Positions 8,686-18,113 of a DNA stretch of 64,000 bases are shown here, one piece after another. A program made the translations under genes and the position numbers. The first letter of the stretch is position 1; the number at the start of each line of letters is the position of its first letter. Source of the DNA: Aliivibrio fischeri (lineage in GTDB: Bacteria; Pseudomonadota; Gammaproteobacteria; Enterobacterales; Vibrionaceae); NCBI GenBank assembly GCA_038993745.2, contig CP160629.1, positions 2,666,001 through 2,730,000 of the forward strand, read 5' to 3'. The notes beneath the pieces were generated by a model, which saw only the letters and a program-made list of their open reading frames with translations, was not told the origin of the DNA and did not search any database.

Positions 8686-9873
8686 TTAAATGCCCATCCC
8701 AACTTGGAAATAAAGAGCTGTATCTTCTTCGCTAAACGCTAAATCGATCCCTGTTTTCATACCATAGCGACGAGCAATTAAATAACGGAAACCTACGCCA
8801 TAAGCGTATTGTTCATCGCCTTTAAATAATGATTGATGTTGTGATGATGCATAACCTAAACCGGCAAAAACATTACTCGACCAACGAATGTTCCATTGGT
8901 AATTAACTTGCCCTTCAAGCGATAAGGTTTGCTCTCCTTGATATCGGTTTCTTGCTATACCACGCAGCTCAATATCAGGGTAAGCAGGAGGTGGCAGAAA
9001 GTTTTCGTCGGTATAGAGTGATTTATAATAACCTCTAGCCGCAACAGACCACTCAGGTGTCAGCGTCCAATAATGACGGCCTTTAATATTTAACGTATCA
9101 AAATCATAGTCACTTCCAATACCATCTCTAAACCAAATATACTCAACGGTATAATTCACTCCTTCGATTGGGTTTAAGAAGTTATTTTTGGTGTCGTACT
9201 CCATTAATAAACCAAGGCCCGATGCTGTTGGTGTCGTATTCCCCAATCGATTTAAAATTTCATCAGCTTTAGGGTGACTATTAATGCTCAATTCTGGTTG
9301 GAAATATTTCTGCACCGCTCCCAAAAACAAAGGGGTATCATCAACACGAAACTGAAGCTGCTGCATACCACCACCGCCACGCATACCAAATTCCACACCA
9401 CTATTTCCAACAATGGGTTCTAGCGCCCCTGCATTATTCTTTTGGCGATAGAAAGTCATATTCATATCACCATAAGCCAAGCCACCCATGTAACGGATGC
9501 TATCTTTATTCCAAGTTCTTCTATGTCCAATGAAGCCCATCCATGTGCCATTTTCTGTTGCTAAACCACCAGCCACCGTTATTGCAGGAGTTAATAACTG
9601 AGCACCTCCATCCAAAGAGGTTGCCGCTAATTGTTTACGCTTTTCTCTCTGCTGATCAGACTCATGCAAAAACACACCAGCAAAACCGAAGCCATAACCT
9701 AAAGCAGGTTCGGTGATTAAAATCGGTACTGGCAGAAAGCCATAAGCATTTTCTGCGAGGTACTCCCCCATATCCAGTTTCCCGTCAATGGGATCATTAA
9801 AATCAACAGCTGAAGAAGCAAAAGAAACACTTAAGCTCATTAATACTAATAACCGAGAAGTATAAAACGACAT
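8686..9873 (-). CDS. Outer-membrane beta-barrel protein, BamA/TamA (surface antigen) superfamily, without POTRA domains
   Basis: A 395-residue protein with a signal peptide (about 1-22, ending ASSA). It continues with amphipathic beta strands, aromatic belts and glycines throughout, and ends in a typical outer-membrane C-terminal strand (LYFQVGMGI). The early stretch PVPILITEPALGYGFGFAG and the late AYGVGFRYLIARRYGMKTGIDLAFS resemble the D15/Bac_surface_Ag barrel found in stand-alone Omp85-like proteins of Vibrionaceae. No POTRA repeats are present, so it is not BamA or TamA itself. Function unknown. It is transcribed alone from the large 9874-10271 intergenic region. Confidence 0.75.
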   Translation of the reverse strand: MSFYTSRLLVLMSLSVSFASSAVDFNDPIDGKLDMGEYLAENAYGFLPVPILITEPALGYGFGFAGVFLHESDQQREKRKQLAATSLDGGAQLLTPAITVAGGLATENGTWMGFIGHRRTWNKDSIRYMGGLAYGDMNMTFYRQKNNAGALEPIVGNSGVEFGMRGGGGMQQLQFRVDDTPLFLGAVQKYFQPELSINSHPKADEILNRLGNTTPTASGLGLLMEYDTKNNFLNPIEGVNYTVEYIWFRDGIGSDYDFDTLNIKGRHYWTLTPEWSVAARGYYKSLYTDENFLPPPAYPDIELRGIARNRYQGEQTLSLEGQVNYQWNIRWSSNVFAGLGYASSQHQSLFKGDEQYAYGVGFRYLIARRYGMKTGIDLAFSEEDTALYFQVGMGI

Positions 9874-10271
9874 CTAAAACATCCATATTTAAGAAGCAAA
9901 CACATTGGTTGAAACTGGTAATTTATCGTCTAATCAACTTCATGACGGAGATAAATCAACTGAATAAAGTATGGCAATAAACATAATAAAAACAAGCCTA
10001 CAATCCAGATACGACCTATATCATCCAGAACTATAACCTAGTTCTAATTTATTTTCTTTCCAACAAAATCGATACTTAAACAACATATATTTATTACTCA
10101 TACGTAAAAGTGATTTTCATTTATTAGCTATTATCACGAATTAAGAAATAAATATAATAGCCGCATTGAAACTCAGCACACACTGTTGCGCTCTGTAATA
10201 AAGATTATTCTTTGGTTTATTTTCGAGTGATTTAGCTCCTCTTTAAGCCAAAATATTGTGAGAAAAATGCT
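9874..10271. other. 398-base intergenic region between two divergent genes
   Basis: No convincing open frame or RNA gene seen. It is strongly AT-rich and must hold the promoters of the outer-membrane protein gene (minus) and the NADH dehydrogenase gene (plus). The only distinct structure I find is a 19-base dyad at 10027-10045, listed separately. Confidence 0.6.
10027..10045. promoter_or_regulatory. Operator-like dyad AGAACTA-5-TAGTTCT
   Basis: Perfect 7-base inverted repeat with a 5-base spacer in the divergent promoter region. Size and symmetry suit a dimeric repressor; the protein is unknown. Confidence 0.35.
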
Positions 10272-11498
10272 ATGTCCCGAATCATTGTTGTAGGCGGTGG
10301 CGCTGCTGGTCTAGAGCTATCAACCTTATTAACTAAATCAACCCGTAAAGAAGATGAAATCATTCTAGTTGAGCCTGAAACACATCACTACTGGAAACCT
10401 CGTCTGCACGAAATCGCAGCAGGCACATTTGATAGTGATTTAGATTCGGTTTGTTATTTCACTCACGGAGCTCATCACGGTTACCAACATTATCAAGGTG
10501 CGATGACGGGAATCGATCGTGAAAATCAAACACTATTAGTTCGTCGTCCAGATGGCACAGAATCAGGCTTAAGTTATGATTATCTTGTGGTTGCTATTGG
10601 CGCAATCAGTAATGATTTTAATACCTTAGGCGCTCAAGACCACTGCCTATTTTTAGATTCAGCAGGTCAAGCACGCCAAGCGTGGAATCAAATTAGTCAA
10701 ATCTTACGTGAAGGCAAAAACAGCACAATAAACATTGTAGGAGCTGGTGCTACTGGTGTTGAGTTAGCAGCTGAATTAGCTCGAGTAAGTAAAAAATTAA
10801 AACGCTATAACGCGTCATCTCTTAATATTAATTTAATTGAGGCGGCGCATCGTGTATTACCTAACAGCCCACAAAAAATGTCTGATAAGGTATTAAAAGA
10901 ATTAGAAAAAAATGGCGTAAATGTATTACTAGAAACTCGCATTAGTGAAGTAACTGAAAACGGTATGCGAACGGATGTTGATAAGTTTCTTGGTGCTGAT
11001 ATCCAATTTTGGGCTGCGGGTGTAAAAGCGCCGGATTGGCTAAATGGTATTGGGAACTTAAGCTACAACCGTATGAACCAAATTAACGTGAACCAAAACT
11101 TAAGTTCAACCGAAGATCCTCGTATCTTTGCTATTGGTGATTGCGCAGCTATTCCACAGCCTGATGGTTCTTTTGTTCCACCAAAAGCTCAAGCGGCTAA
11201 CCGTGCAGCAGTTCACTTAGCGAAGAGCTTAGGTCGTTATTTACGTGGAAAAGAGCTAACGGATTTTATCTTCCAAGACAGTGGAATGGTGGTTGCTGTT
11301 GGTCATCATTTTGCCGTTGGTACTTTTGCTCCAGGGACACGTTTAGAAGGAAAATTAGTGTTACAAGGTCGATTAATTCGCCGTTTATACGACACGATTT
11401 TCCGTCTACACCAACGCACTGTGACAGGAATGTTTACGGTCTCTCGTTTAATGATCACTAAACGCTTAAAGGCCTTCTTTAAACCGGCAGGAATTTAA
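10272..11498 (+). CDS. ndh: Type II NADH:quinone oxidoreductase (NDH-2 family)
   Basis: A 408-residue flavoprotein with two dinucleotide-binding folds. The N-terminal FAD site is IIVVGGGAAGLE. The NADH site is INIVGAGATGVELAAEL (about 155-171). The second FAD-contact motif is DPRIFAIGDCA. The order, plus KPRLHEIAAG near residue 50 and VPPKAQAANRAA, matches E. coli Ndh closely. The amphipathic C-terminus (TVSRLMITKRLKAFFKP) fits monotopic membrane binding. It would oxidise cytoplasmic NADH and reduce quinone without pumping ions. It is monocistronic and ends at a strong bidirectional terminator shared with glmS. An NDH-2 paralogue with another role cannot be excluded. Confidence 0.85.
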   Translation: MSRIIVVGGGAAGLELSTLLTKSTRKEDEIILVEPETHHYWKPRLHEIAAGTFDSDLDSVCYFTHGAHHGYQHYQGAMTGIDRENQTLLVRRPDGTESGLSYDYLVVAIGAISNDFNTLGAQDHCLFLDSAGQARQAWNQISQILREGKNSTINIVGAGATGVELAAELARVSKKLKRYNASSLNINLIEAAHRVLPNSPQKMSDKVLKELEKNGVNVLLETRISEVTENGMRTDVDKFLGADIQFWAAGVKAPDWLNGIGNLSYNRMNQINVNQNLSSTEDPRIFAIGDCAAIPQPDGSFVPPKAQAANRAAVHLAKSLGRYLRGKELTDFIFQDSGMVVAVGHHFAVGTFAPGTRLEGKLVLQGRLIRRLYDTIFRLHQRTVTGMFTVSRLMITKRLKAFFKPAGI

Positions 11499-11522
11499 TT
11501 TCATGGTTCTAAAGAGATAAGT

Positions 11523-11558
11523 AAAAAACGGCAACCTTATTTTAGGTTGCCGTTTTTT
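11523..11558. terminator. Bidirectional terminator between ndh and glmS
   Basis: A 15-base perfect stem, AAAAAACGGCAACCT / AGGTTGCCGTTTTTT, with a TATTTT loop. It has a T-run on the plus strand and an A-run (T on the minus strand) on the other side, so it can stop both converging genes. Confidence 0.93.
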
Positions 11559-11582
11559 ATTCCATTATAAGGCTATTAAAGC

Positions 11583-13415
11583 TTACTCCACCGTCACCGC
11601 TTTAGCTAAGTTACGAGGCTGATCGACATCCGTTCCTTTGATTAGTGCAACATGGTACGAAAGCAACTGCATCGGAATCGTGTAGTAAATTGGAGCAGTA
11701 ATATCACTCACATGAGGCATGGTAATGATCTTCATGCTTTCATCCGCTTCAAAGCCCGCTTGCTCATCAGCAAATACATACAATAAACCACCACGAGCAC
11801 GCACTTCTTCTACGTTTGATTTTAGCTTTTCTAGTAAATCATTCGTAGGCGCTACCACCACCACTGGCATTTCTGCATCAATAAGCGCTAGTGGGCCATG
11901 CTTTAACTCACCTGCTGCATATGCTTCAGCATGAATATAAGAAATTTCTTTTAACTTCAGAGACGCTTCAACAGCGATTGGATAAAACTCCCCACGACCT
12001 AAAAATAAGGTGTGATGTTTATCTGCAAAATCTGGGGCTAACGCTTCAATCTCTTTATCAAATGATAATGCTTGCTCAATTTGAGCAGGTAACGCATGCA
12101 GCGCTTCAACAATCTCTTTTTCTTTCTCTTTTGAAATACGATTTTGTTGTTTACCTAATGCCGTTACCAACATAAGTAATGCAGCAAGCTGAGTCGTAAA
12201 TGCTTTGGTTGACGCTACACCAATTTCAGTTCCTGCTCGTGTCATAAAGGCAAAATCTGACTCACGAACCAGAGAAGAACCCGCTACGTTACATACCGTC
12301 ATAGCTCCCATGTAGCCACGCTCTTTAGCTAAGCGAAGTGCTGCTAACGTATCCGCCGTTTCACCTGATTGCGATAACGTAATTAATAAACTATTTGGAC
12401 GGGTTACAAATTTGCGGTAACGGAACTCAGAAGCAATTTCCACATCACAACTAACACCAGCTAATGACTCAAACCAGTAGCGTGCTGTCATCCCTGCATT
12501 GTAAGAGGTACCACAAGCAATAATTTGTACGTGTTCAACCTTGTTTAAAATCTCAACCGCATTTACACCAATACTTTCTGTTACAACAGAATCATTAGTA
12601 ATGCGCCCTTCCATGGTATTAATTAACGCTTTTGGTTGCTCAAAAACTTCTTTTTGCATGAAGTGACGATATTGCCCTTTATCACCCGCATCATGCTCTG
12701 CATTTGATTCCGTAATGGCACGTTCAACCTGCTCACCACGAGCGTCAAATACACGGATTTCACGACGAGTAATCTCTGCAACATCCCCTTCTTCAAGATA
12801 CATAAAGCGACGAGTTACATTTAATAGCGCCAGTTGATCGGATGCTAGAAAGTTTTCACCAACACCACAACCAATAACAATTGGACTACCCGATCGAGCA
12901 ACAACCAAACGTTCTGGCTCACGACGGTCCATCACTACTGTACCGTAAGCACCTTCTAGCTGAGTTGCTGTTTTCTGAACCGCTTCAAGCAATGAACCAG
13001 ACGAACGCAATTCCCATTCAACCAAATGAGCAATAACTTCGGTATCGGTTTGAGATTCAAAAATATAGCCACGCTCTTGTAATAAAGTACGTAATGACTC
13101 GTGATTCTCAATAATACCGTTGTGAACCAGAGTAATATCCCCTGATACGTGTGGGTGTGCGTTCACTTCTGATGGTTCACCATGTGTAGCCCAACGTGTA
13201 TGAGCGATACCTGTACCACCAACAACATGCGCAGTTTCAACCGCATCAGCAAGTTCTTTTACCTTACCTAAACGGCGAATACGCGTGTAATTATGCTCAG
13301 CATCAACAACGGCAACTCCAGCAGAGTCATAACCGCGATACTCTAAACGACGTAGGCCTTCAACTAAGATCTCAGCAACATCTCTTTGTGCTACCGCACC
13401 AACAATCCCACACAT
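11583..13415 (-). CDS. glmS: Glutamine-fructose-6-phosphate aminotransferase GlmS
   Basis: Makes glucosamine 6-phosphate from fructose 6-phosphate and glutamine, the entry step to peptidoglycan and lipopolysaccharide amino sugars. The 610-residue length is standard. The N-terminal glutaminase domain starts MCGIVGAV with catalytic Cys2 after Met removal and contains HTRWATHG. Two SIS isomerase domains follow ([19 protein letters not shown], and [19 protein letters not shown]). The C-terminus, LAKAVTVE, is the family signature. A GGAG site precedes the start. It follows a DeoR-family gene on the same strand with a 92-base leader containing an inverted repeat. Confidence 0.98.
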   Translation of the reverse strand: MCGIVGAVAQRDVAEILVEGLRRLEYRGYDSAGVAVVDAEHNYTRIRRLGKVKELADAVETAHVVGGTGIAHTRWATHGEPSEVNAHPHVSGDITLVHNGIIENHESLRTLLQERGYIFESQTDTEVIAHLVEWELRSSGSLLEAVQKTATQLEGAYGTVVMDRREPERLVVARSGSPIVIGCGVGENFLASDQLALLNVTRRFMYLEEGDVAEITRREIRVFDARGEQVERAITESNAEHDAGDKGQYRHFMQKEVFEQPKALINTMEGRITNDSVVTESIGVNAVEILNKVEHVQIIACGTSYNAGMTARYWFESLAGVSCDVEIASEFRYRKFVTRPNSLLITLSQSGETADTLAALRLAKERGYMGAMTVCNVAGSSLVRESDFAFMTRAGTEIGVASTKAFTTQLAALLMLVTALGKQQNRISKEKEKEIVEALHALPAQIEQALSFDKEIEALAPDFADKHHTLFLGRGEFYPIAVEASLKLKEISYIHAEAYAAGELKHGPLALIDAEMPVVVVAPTNDLLEKLKSNVEEVRARGGLLYVFADEQAGFEADESMKIITMPHVSDITAPIYYTIPMQLLSYHVALIKGTDVDQPRNLAKAVTVE

Positions 13416-13453
13416 GGCGACACTCCATTATTCTAAATATATAATTTTTTTAC

Positions 13454-13494
13454 TTTTAACCGTAACTCGACAGCAATAAAAACAACGGTTAAAA
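13454..13494 (-). promoter_or_regulatory. Inverted repeat in the glmS leader
   Basis: Perfect 10-base arms TTTTAACCGT and ACGGTTAAAA separated by 21 bases, between the DeoR-family stop codon and the glmS start, about 40 bases before the ATG. It could be a regulator site or an RNA hairpin; known glmS genes are controlled through their leader by small RNAs in enterobacteria. Confidence 0.45.
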
Positions 13495-13507
13495 CGAAAC
13501 GTAATAG

Positions 13508-14269
13508 TTAAGCTCTAATCACTTTTACGTTGTGTGATTCAATTTTTTGCTGCTGCTCTGGGCTTAAATCATTATTGGTGATCAGCACATCAATGCTTTC
13601 CCATGGCAACTCTACATTCGGGATTTTTCGACCTATTTTTTCTGATTCAACCATCAAAATGACCTCACGAGCGACTTCTGACATCACTCGACTTAAACCA
13701 ACAAGCTCATTGAACGTTGTGGTCCCTCGCTCTAAATCAATCCCATCCGCCCCAATGAACAACTGATCAAAATCATAGGATCGTAATACCGATTCAGCCA
13801 CTTTTCCCTGAAACGAATCAGAGTGACTATCCCATGTTCCCCCCGTCATTAATAAGGTTGGTTCGTTTTCAATCTCTTGTAATGCATTCGCAACAGGCAA
13901 TGAGTTTGTCATCACAACTAACCCATTTCGTTTCGACAACTGATTAATTAATGCAGCGGTTGTACTACCACTATCAATAATGATCCGATTATGATCTTTA
14001 ATCAGTTCCACTGCTGCCACGGCTATAGATAACTTTCGATTCGAAACTTCTTCACAATTATCTTCTTGAATGATATTTGACGGCATTAAAACAGCACCAC
14101 CATACTTACGCATTAGTAGCCCATTTTTCTCTAACTCAGTTAAGTCTTTCCTAATGGTAACTTCAGATATATCAAATAAGTCTGATAAATGTTCTACGCT
14201 CACTTCACCTTGTTCTGTTAATAAAGAAAGGATCATATGACGGCGTTGTTTTGTATTTCTTTTTGACAT
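13508..14269 (-). CDS. DeoR-family transcriptional regulator upstream of glmS
   Basis: A 253-residue GlpR/DeoR-type protein. The N-terminal winged helix (about 1-60: SVEHLSDLFDISEVTIRKDL, then NGLLMRKYGGA) is the DeoR signature. The C-terminal sugar-phosphate sensor domain contains IIIDSGSTTAALI and LFIGADGIDLERG, including the conserved Asp/Gly residues that bind phosphosugars. Family members are usually repressors relieved by a phosphorylated sugar. Its position just upstream of glmS on the same strand suggests it may sense or control amino-sugar phosphates, but this is inference. It diverges from crbR across a 226-base gap. Confidence 0.85.
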   Translation of the reverse strand: MSKRNTKQRRHMILSLLTEQGEVSVEHLSDLFDISEVTIRKDLTELEKNGLLMRKYGGAVLMPSNIIQEDNCEEVSNRKLSIAVAAVELIKDHNRIIIDSGSTTAALINQLSKRNGLVVMTNSLPVANALQEIENEPTLLMTGGTWDSHSDSFQGKVAESVLRSYDFDQLFIGADGIDLERGTTTFNELVGLSRVMSEVAREVILMVESEKIGRKIPNVELPWESIDVLITNNDLSPEQQQKIESHNVKVIRA

Positions 14270-14495
14270 AAAAAACTCAATAAGTTTCGATTTGAAAGAA
14301 GTTTAGTTTCGTTTTATTTAATTGTCTAGCCCTTCAAATTAATTCGTTTTAAATATTAAGATCCTTATAAAAATGCGATTCAATGCTTTAGAGATAATGA
14401 GTTAGAGAGGCAGCTCAGATTTTAGCGACTAAAAATTGCTCAAAACACAAGAGGATGTTAATTTTATTTTATAACTTATAAGGAATCTTGTAGCC

Positions 14496-15125
14496 ATGGA
14501 CGACAACTACACTATTATCATTGCAGACGATCACCCCTTATTTCGCAATGCACTTTTTCAATCTATCCACATGGCAATCAGTGGTGCAAACCTACTAGAA
14601 GCTGATTCATTAGAGGCGTTATTAAAAGTATTAGAGAAAGAACCTGAACCTGATTTACTGCTCTTAGACTTAAAAATGCCAGGTAGTAATGGCATGTCAG
14701 GATTAATCCAATTACGCTCTCAATATCCTGATTTACCCATTGTGGTTGTCTCTGCGAGTGAAGAAGCAAGTATTGTCTCTCAAGTTAAAACCCATGGTGC
14801 ATTCGGTTTTATTCCTAAATCCAGTGACATGAAGTCGCTTATCGGGGCACTTAATCAAATTTTAGCGGGGGATTCCTATTTTCCTGCAGGAGCAATTAAG
14901 AACTCAGCAGCTTGCGATGATTTAGCGACAAAAATAGCCGCGCTAACGCCTCAGCAATATAAAGTACTCGGAATGTTGTCAGATGGGTTGCTCAATAAAC
15001 AAATTGCGTATGATTTAGAAGTATCAGAAGCCACAATAAAAGCACACATGACAGCAATCTTTAGAAAGTTAGGAGTGAAGAATCGCACTCAAGCCGTCAT
15101 TCTTTTACAACAAACGGAAAGTTAA
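14496..15125 (+). CDS. crbR: NarL/LuxR-family response regulator CrbR (acetate switch)
   Basis: A 209-residue two-domain regulator. The receiver domain (1-125) has the acidic pocket ADDHP (Asp11/Asp12), phospho-acceptor Asp58 in LLLLDLKMPG, and the conserved Ser/Lys switch residues (VVSAS, FIPKSS). The C-terminal LuxR-type helix-turn-helix (about 145-207) reads LTPQQYKVLGMLSDGLLNKQ. In vibrios CrbR with the kinase CrbS activates acs and related genes when cells switch to using acetate. Identification rests on the domain layout and on being in the same cluster as a symporter-type kinase, an acetate-type symporter and acs. Confidence 0.82.
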   Translation: MDDNYTIIIADDHPLFRNALFQSIHMAISGANLLEADSLEALLKVLEKEPEPDLLLLDLKMPGSNGMSGLIQLRSQYPDLPIVVVSASEEASIVSQVKTHGAFGFIPKSSDMKSLIGALNQILAGDSYFPAGAIKNSAACDDLATKIAALTPQQYKVLGMLSDGLLNKQIAYDLEVSEATIKAHMTAIFRKLGVKNRTQAVILLQQTES

Positions 15126-15176
15126 CCAAGGTATAACACTCTAGACGCTAAAATAAATTAAACTCTCTTCTACGCT

Positions 15177-15213
15177 ATACCAATCAATATGACTTCACAT
15201 CATTGATTGGTAT
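15177..15213. repeat. Small intergenic palindrome (ATACCAATC...GATTGGTAT family), copy 1
   Basis: Perfect 12-base arms ATACCAATCAAT / ATTGATTGGTAT with a 13-base spacer, between crbR and marC. The same outer arms recur at 32947-32990, so this looks like a dispersed intergenic repeat. Confidence 0.6.
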
Positions 15214-15249
15214 TCCATCCCTCTGTGTAACCTAACCTCTGGGAGAATC

Positions 15250-15872
15250 ATGATAAGTATCCTCGTAACTCAATTTGTTGTTCTTTGGGCCGTAATTGAC
15301 CCTATTGGCTCAGTTCCTGTCTACCTTTCACAAACTCAACACCTTTCAGCTAAGCAACGTAAACTGGTTGCCCTAAAAGCCGTTGCTATCGCTACTTTAG
15401 TTTTGCTCTTTTTCCTCATCGTTGGTCAATTATTATTAGAAGCAATGCAAATCCCATTACCGGCTTTTCAGGTTGCGGGTGGTTTAGTGCTATTAATTTT
15501 TGCTCTCACGATGATCTTTGGCGAAAGTAAACCAGAGCAAGAACAAAAAATGAGTGAGGAAATGAGTCATTCTGATCTTGCTGATCTTGCCGTATACCCT
15601 CTAGCTATCCCATCTATCGCTTCACCGGGGCTATGATGGCTATCGTCATGCTGACCGATAATTCTCGTTACTCCATACTTGATCAATCAATCACAGCGGG
15701 TGTCATGCTCGTTGTTCTATTGATAACGTTAGGTTTATTGCTTGGAGCTACATTTATTCAAAAAGTCATTGGTAATGTTGGGGCCGCTATTATTAGTCGA
15801 GTCATGGGGTTAATTTTGGCTGCTGTTGCTGTAAATAACTTACTCATGGGAATTAAAGATTTCTATTTTTAA
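15250..15872 (+). pseudogene. MarC-family (NAAT) inner-membrane protein, frameshifted
   Basis: Two frames together give a roughly 207-residue, six-helix MarC/YhgN-type membrane protein. It starts MISILVTQFVVLWAVIDPIG and contains a charged loop after the third helix. The first frame ends SIASPGL at a stop at 15634-15636; the second continues MMAIVMLTDNS. Adding one G to the GGGG run at 15627-15630 gives the family motif IPSIASPGAMMAIVML, so one base is missing. No other lesion is seen. Function of the family is unclear; the old link to multiple antibiotic resistance was withdrawn. A GGGAG site precedes the ATG. The gene may be intact in the living strain. Confidence 0.82.
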
Positions 15873-15935
15873 TCGTTAGACCTTGGTATTAATTAACACA
15901 GTATTAACATTGAAAATTCAATAACCACTTCACAT

Positions 15936-15965
15936 AAAACGCTCATATTTTGGGCGTTTTTCTTT
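15936..15965 (+). terminator. Rho-independent terminator of marC
   Basis: Stem AAAACGCTC / GGGCGTTTT (one G-T pair), 7-base loop, followed by TTTTTCTTT-type tail on the plus strand. Confidence 0.8.
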
Positions 15966-15973
15966 ATCCGCTC

Positions 15974-15983
15974 GACTAAAGTT
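15974..15983 (+). promoter_or_regulatory. Candidate CrbR box upstream of the symporter operon
   Basis: GACTAAAGTT, the dyad GACT-2-AGTC with one mismatch, 73 bases before the first ATG of the operon. The same nine bases GACTAAAGT occur before the DUF294 gene and before acs. Confidence 0.5.
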
Positions 15984-16055
15984 GCACTGTTTTCCTTTTA
16001 TTCCGCTGCTAACCTCTTTTATGTTACAAACTTTTAACATAAAAAGGAGCTGGCT

Positions 16056-16322
16056 ATGGCGTTTGAAACACAAGAACAAGCACAAGCCTACTGGAAAGAA
16101 AATTTGGGGATCATGGGCAGCTTGCTTGCGATTTGGTTCTTAGTCTCGTACGGCGCAGGGATATTATTTGTTGATGCACTTAATACCGTTCAATTTGGTG
16201 GATTCAAATTGGGGTTCTGGTTTGCTCAACAAGGTTCAATTTATACCTTTGTGGCACTGATCTTTATCTACGTTGCACGCATGAATGCACTAGATAAAAA
16301 ATACAACGTACAGGAAGACTAA
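16056..16322 (+). CDS. DUF4212 small subunit of a sodium:solute symporter
   Basis: An 88-residue membrane protein with two helices (about 19-44 and 60-80). The family signature is clear: AYWKENLGIMGSLLAIWFLVS, then FKLGFWFAQQGSI, and the end YVARMNALDKKY. DUF4212 proteins are always encoded just before a large sodium:solute symporter and are thought to be its small subunit. Here the large subunit follows 11 bases later with its own AGAGG site. An AAGGAG site precedes this gene. E. coli yjcH-actP is an analogous pair with a different small protein (DUF485). Confidence 0.85.
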   Translation: MAFETQEQAQAYWKENLGIMGSLLAIWFLVSYGAGILFVDALNTVQFGGFKLGFWFAQQGSIYTFVALIFIYVARMNALDKKYNVQED

Positions 16323-16333
16323 GAGGAATTATC

Positions 16334-18037
16334 ATGGGTATCCAAACTTGGACGTTTATACTAGTCGGTATTACCTTTGCGCTCTATATAGGGATTGCGA
16401 TTTGGGCTCGCGCCGGCTCAACAAGTGAGTTTTATGTTGCTGGTGGCGGGGTTCACCCTGTAGCTAATGGCATGGCTACGGCAGCCGATTGGATGTCTGC
16501 AGCTTCATTTATTTCAATGGCAGGTATCATTTCCTTTGTTGGTTATGATGGTGCTGTATATCTTATGGGTTGGACTGGCGGTTATGTACTGCTCGCTCTC
16601 TGTCTTGCTCCTTATCTACGAAAGTTTGGTAAATTTACCGTGCCAGATTTTATCGGTGAACGTTACTACTCCAAAACCGCTCGTATGGTTGCGGTATTCT
16701 GTGCCATCTTTGTTTCTTTCACTTACGTGGCAGGGCAAATGCGTGGTGTAGGTGTGGTGTTCTCTCGATTCCTAGAAGTAGATATAAACATCGGTATCAT
16801 TATTGGTATGGGTATCGTATTTTTCTATGCGGTACTGGGTGGTATGAAAGGCATCACTTATACGCAGGTAGCTCAATTCTGTGTCCTCATTTTCGCCTTC
16901 CTTGTACCTGCAGTATTCACTTCAATCATGATGACAGGTAACGTATTCCCACAAATTGGTATGGGATCTACGGTTACTGGCTCTGAAGTCTACTTATTAG
17001 ATAAGTTGGATGGATTAACCACTGAACTCGGTTTTACCCCATACACTGACGGATCTAAGAGCATGGTTGATGTCTTCTTTATCTGTGCAGCACTAATGGT
17101 GGGTACGGCTGGACTTCCTCATGTAATTATTCGCTTCTTCACAGTACCTCGTGTTAAAGATGCACGTATCTCTGCCGGTTGGGCATTACTGTTTATCTCA
17201 TTCTTATACACCACTGCGCCTGCGGTTGCTGCGTTTGCTCGTGTAAATATGATTGAAACCATTAATGGTCCAGATAGCCAAGGGGTTGCAGCAGCAGATG
17301 CACCCAGCTGGTATAAAAACTGGGAAGACACAGGTCTCGTTGGTTGGGATGATAAAAATGGCGATGGCAAAATGTTCTACTCTGGTGATGAACGTAATGA
17401 AATGGACATCAACCGAGATATCATCGTACTGGCATCACCTGAACTGGCAAACTTACCAAACTGGGTTGTAGCACTATTAGCTGCCGGTGGCTTAGCTGCC
17501 GCGTTATCAACAGCTGCGGGTCTACTACTGGTAATCTCAACATCTATCTCCCATGATTTATTGAAGAAAGGCTTTAAGCCTAACATGACCGACAAACAAG
17601 AGCTACTCGCCGCCAGATTAGCTGCCATCGTTGCTATTGTTGGAGCTGGTTATTTAGGGATTAATCCTCCAGGCTTTGTTGCACAGGTGGTTGCCTTCTC
17701 CTTCGGTTTAGCCGCAGCGTCCTTCTTCCCTGCGATTATTTTAGGTATTTTCTATAAGAAGATGAATAAAGAAGGGGCGATTGCCGGTATGATTTCTGGT
17801 GTTACCTTTACCACGGCTTATATTGTTTACTTTAAGTTCATTAACCCAGCAGCAAGCACACCTGATAACTGGTGGTTTGGTATCAGCCCAGAAGGAATTG
17901 GTACGCTAGGTATGTGTGTGAACTTCATTGTTTCAATTGCAGTAAACAAAGTAACCGCAGAAGTACCTAAAGACGTTCAAGATTTGGTTGAATCTATTCG
18001 TTTCCCGAAAGGTGCAGGCGAAGCGCACGATCACTAA
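16334..18037 (+). CDS. Sodium:solute symporter large subunit, probable acetate/monocarboxylate transporter
   Basis: A 567-residue SSS (SLC5) family permease with about 13 helices. Family hallmarks: FYVAGGGVHPVANGMATAADWMSAASF near the N-terminus, GRYY-type ERYYSKTARMVA, VGTAGLPHVIIRFFTVP around residue 255, and GGLAAALSTAAGLLLVIS around residue 385. It contains a hydrophilic insert (about 305-360) rich in Asp and Gly (DDKNGDGKM), reminiscent of a calcium-loop. Pairing with DUF4212 and its place between CrbR, CrbS and acs suggest acetate or a similar short carboxylate as substrate; the substrate is inferred. It ends at a clear terminator and converges with crbS. Confidence 0.85.
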   Translation: MGIQTWTFILVGITFALYIGIAIWARAGSTSEFYVAGGGVHPVANGMATAADWMSAASFISMAGIISFVGYDGAVYLMGWTGGYVLLALCLAPYLRKFGKFTVPDFIGERYYSKTARMVAVFCAIFVSFTYVAGQMRGVGVVFSRFLEVDINIGIIIGMGIVFFYAVLGGMKGITYTQVAQFCVLIFAFLVPAVFTSIMMTGNVFPQIGMGSTVTGSEVYLLDKLDGLTTELGFTPYTDGSKSMVDVFFICAALMVGTAGLPHVIIRFFTVPRVKDARISAGWALLFISFLYTTAPAVAAFARVNMIETINGPDSQGVAAADAPSWYKNWEDTGLVGWDDKNGDGKMFYSGDERNEMDINRDIIVLASPELANLPNWVVALLAAGGLAAALSTAAGLLLVISTSISHDLLKKGFKPNMTDKQELLAARLAAIVAIVGAGYLGINPPGFVAQVVAFSFGLAAASFFPAIILGIFYKKMNKEGAIAGMISGVTFTTAYIVYFKFINPAASTPDNWWFGISPEGIGTLGMCVNFIVSIAVNKVTAEVPKDVQDLVESIRFPKGAGEAHDH

Positions 18038-18067
18038 TAACAAGTTAATAATGACTTAAATGAATAA

Positions 18068-18097
18068 GGGAGTAAGCAAATGCTAACTCCCTTTTTT
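18068..18097 (+). terminator. Rho-independent terminator of the symporter operon
   Basis: Stem GGGAGT-A-AGC / GCT-A-ACTCCC with a 4-base loop and six T on the plus strand. Confidence 0.85.
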
Positions 18098-18113
18098 ATC
18101 ACGTAAAAATAAA

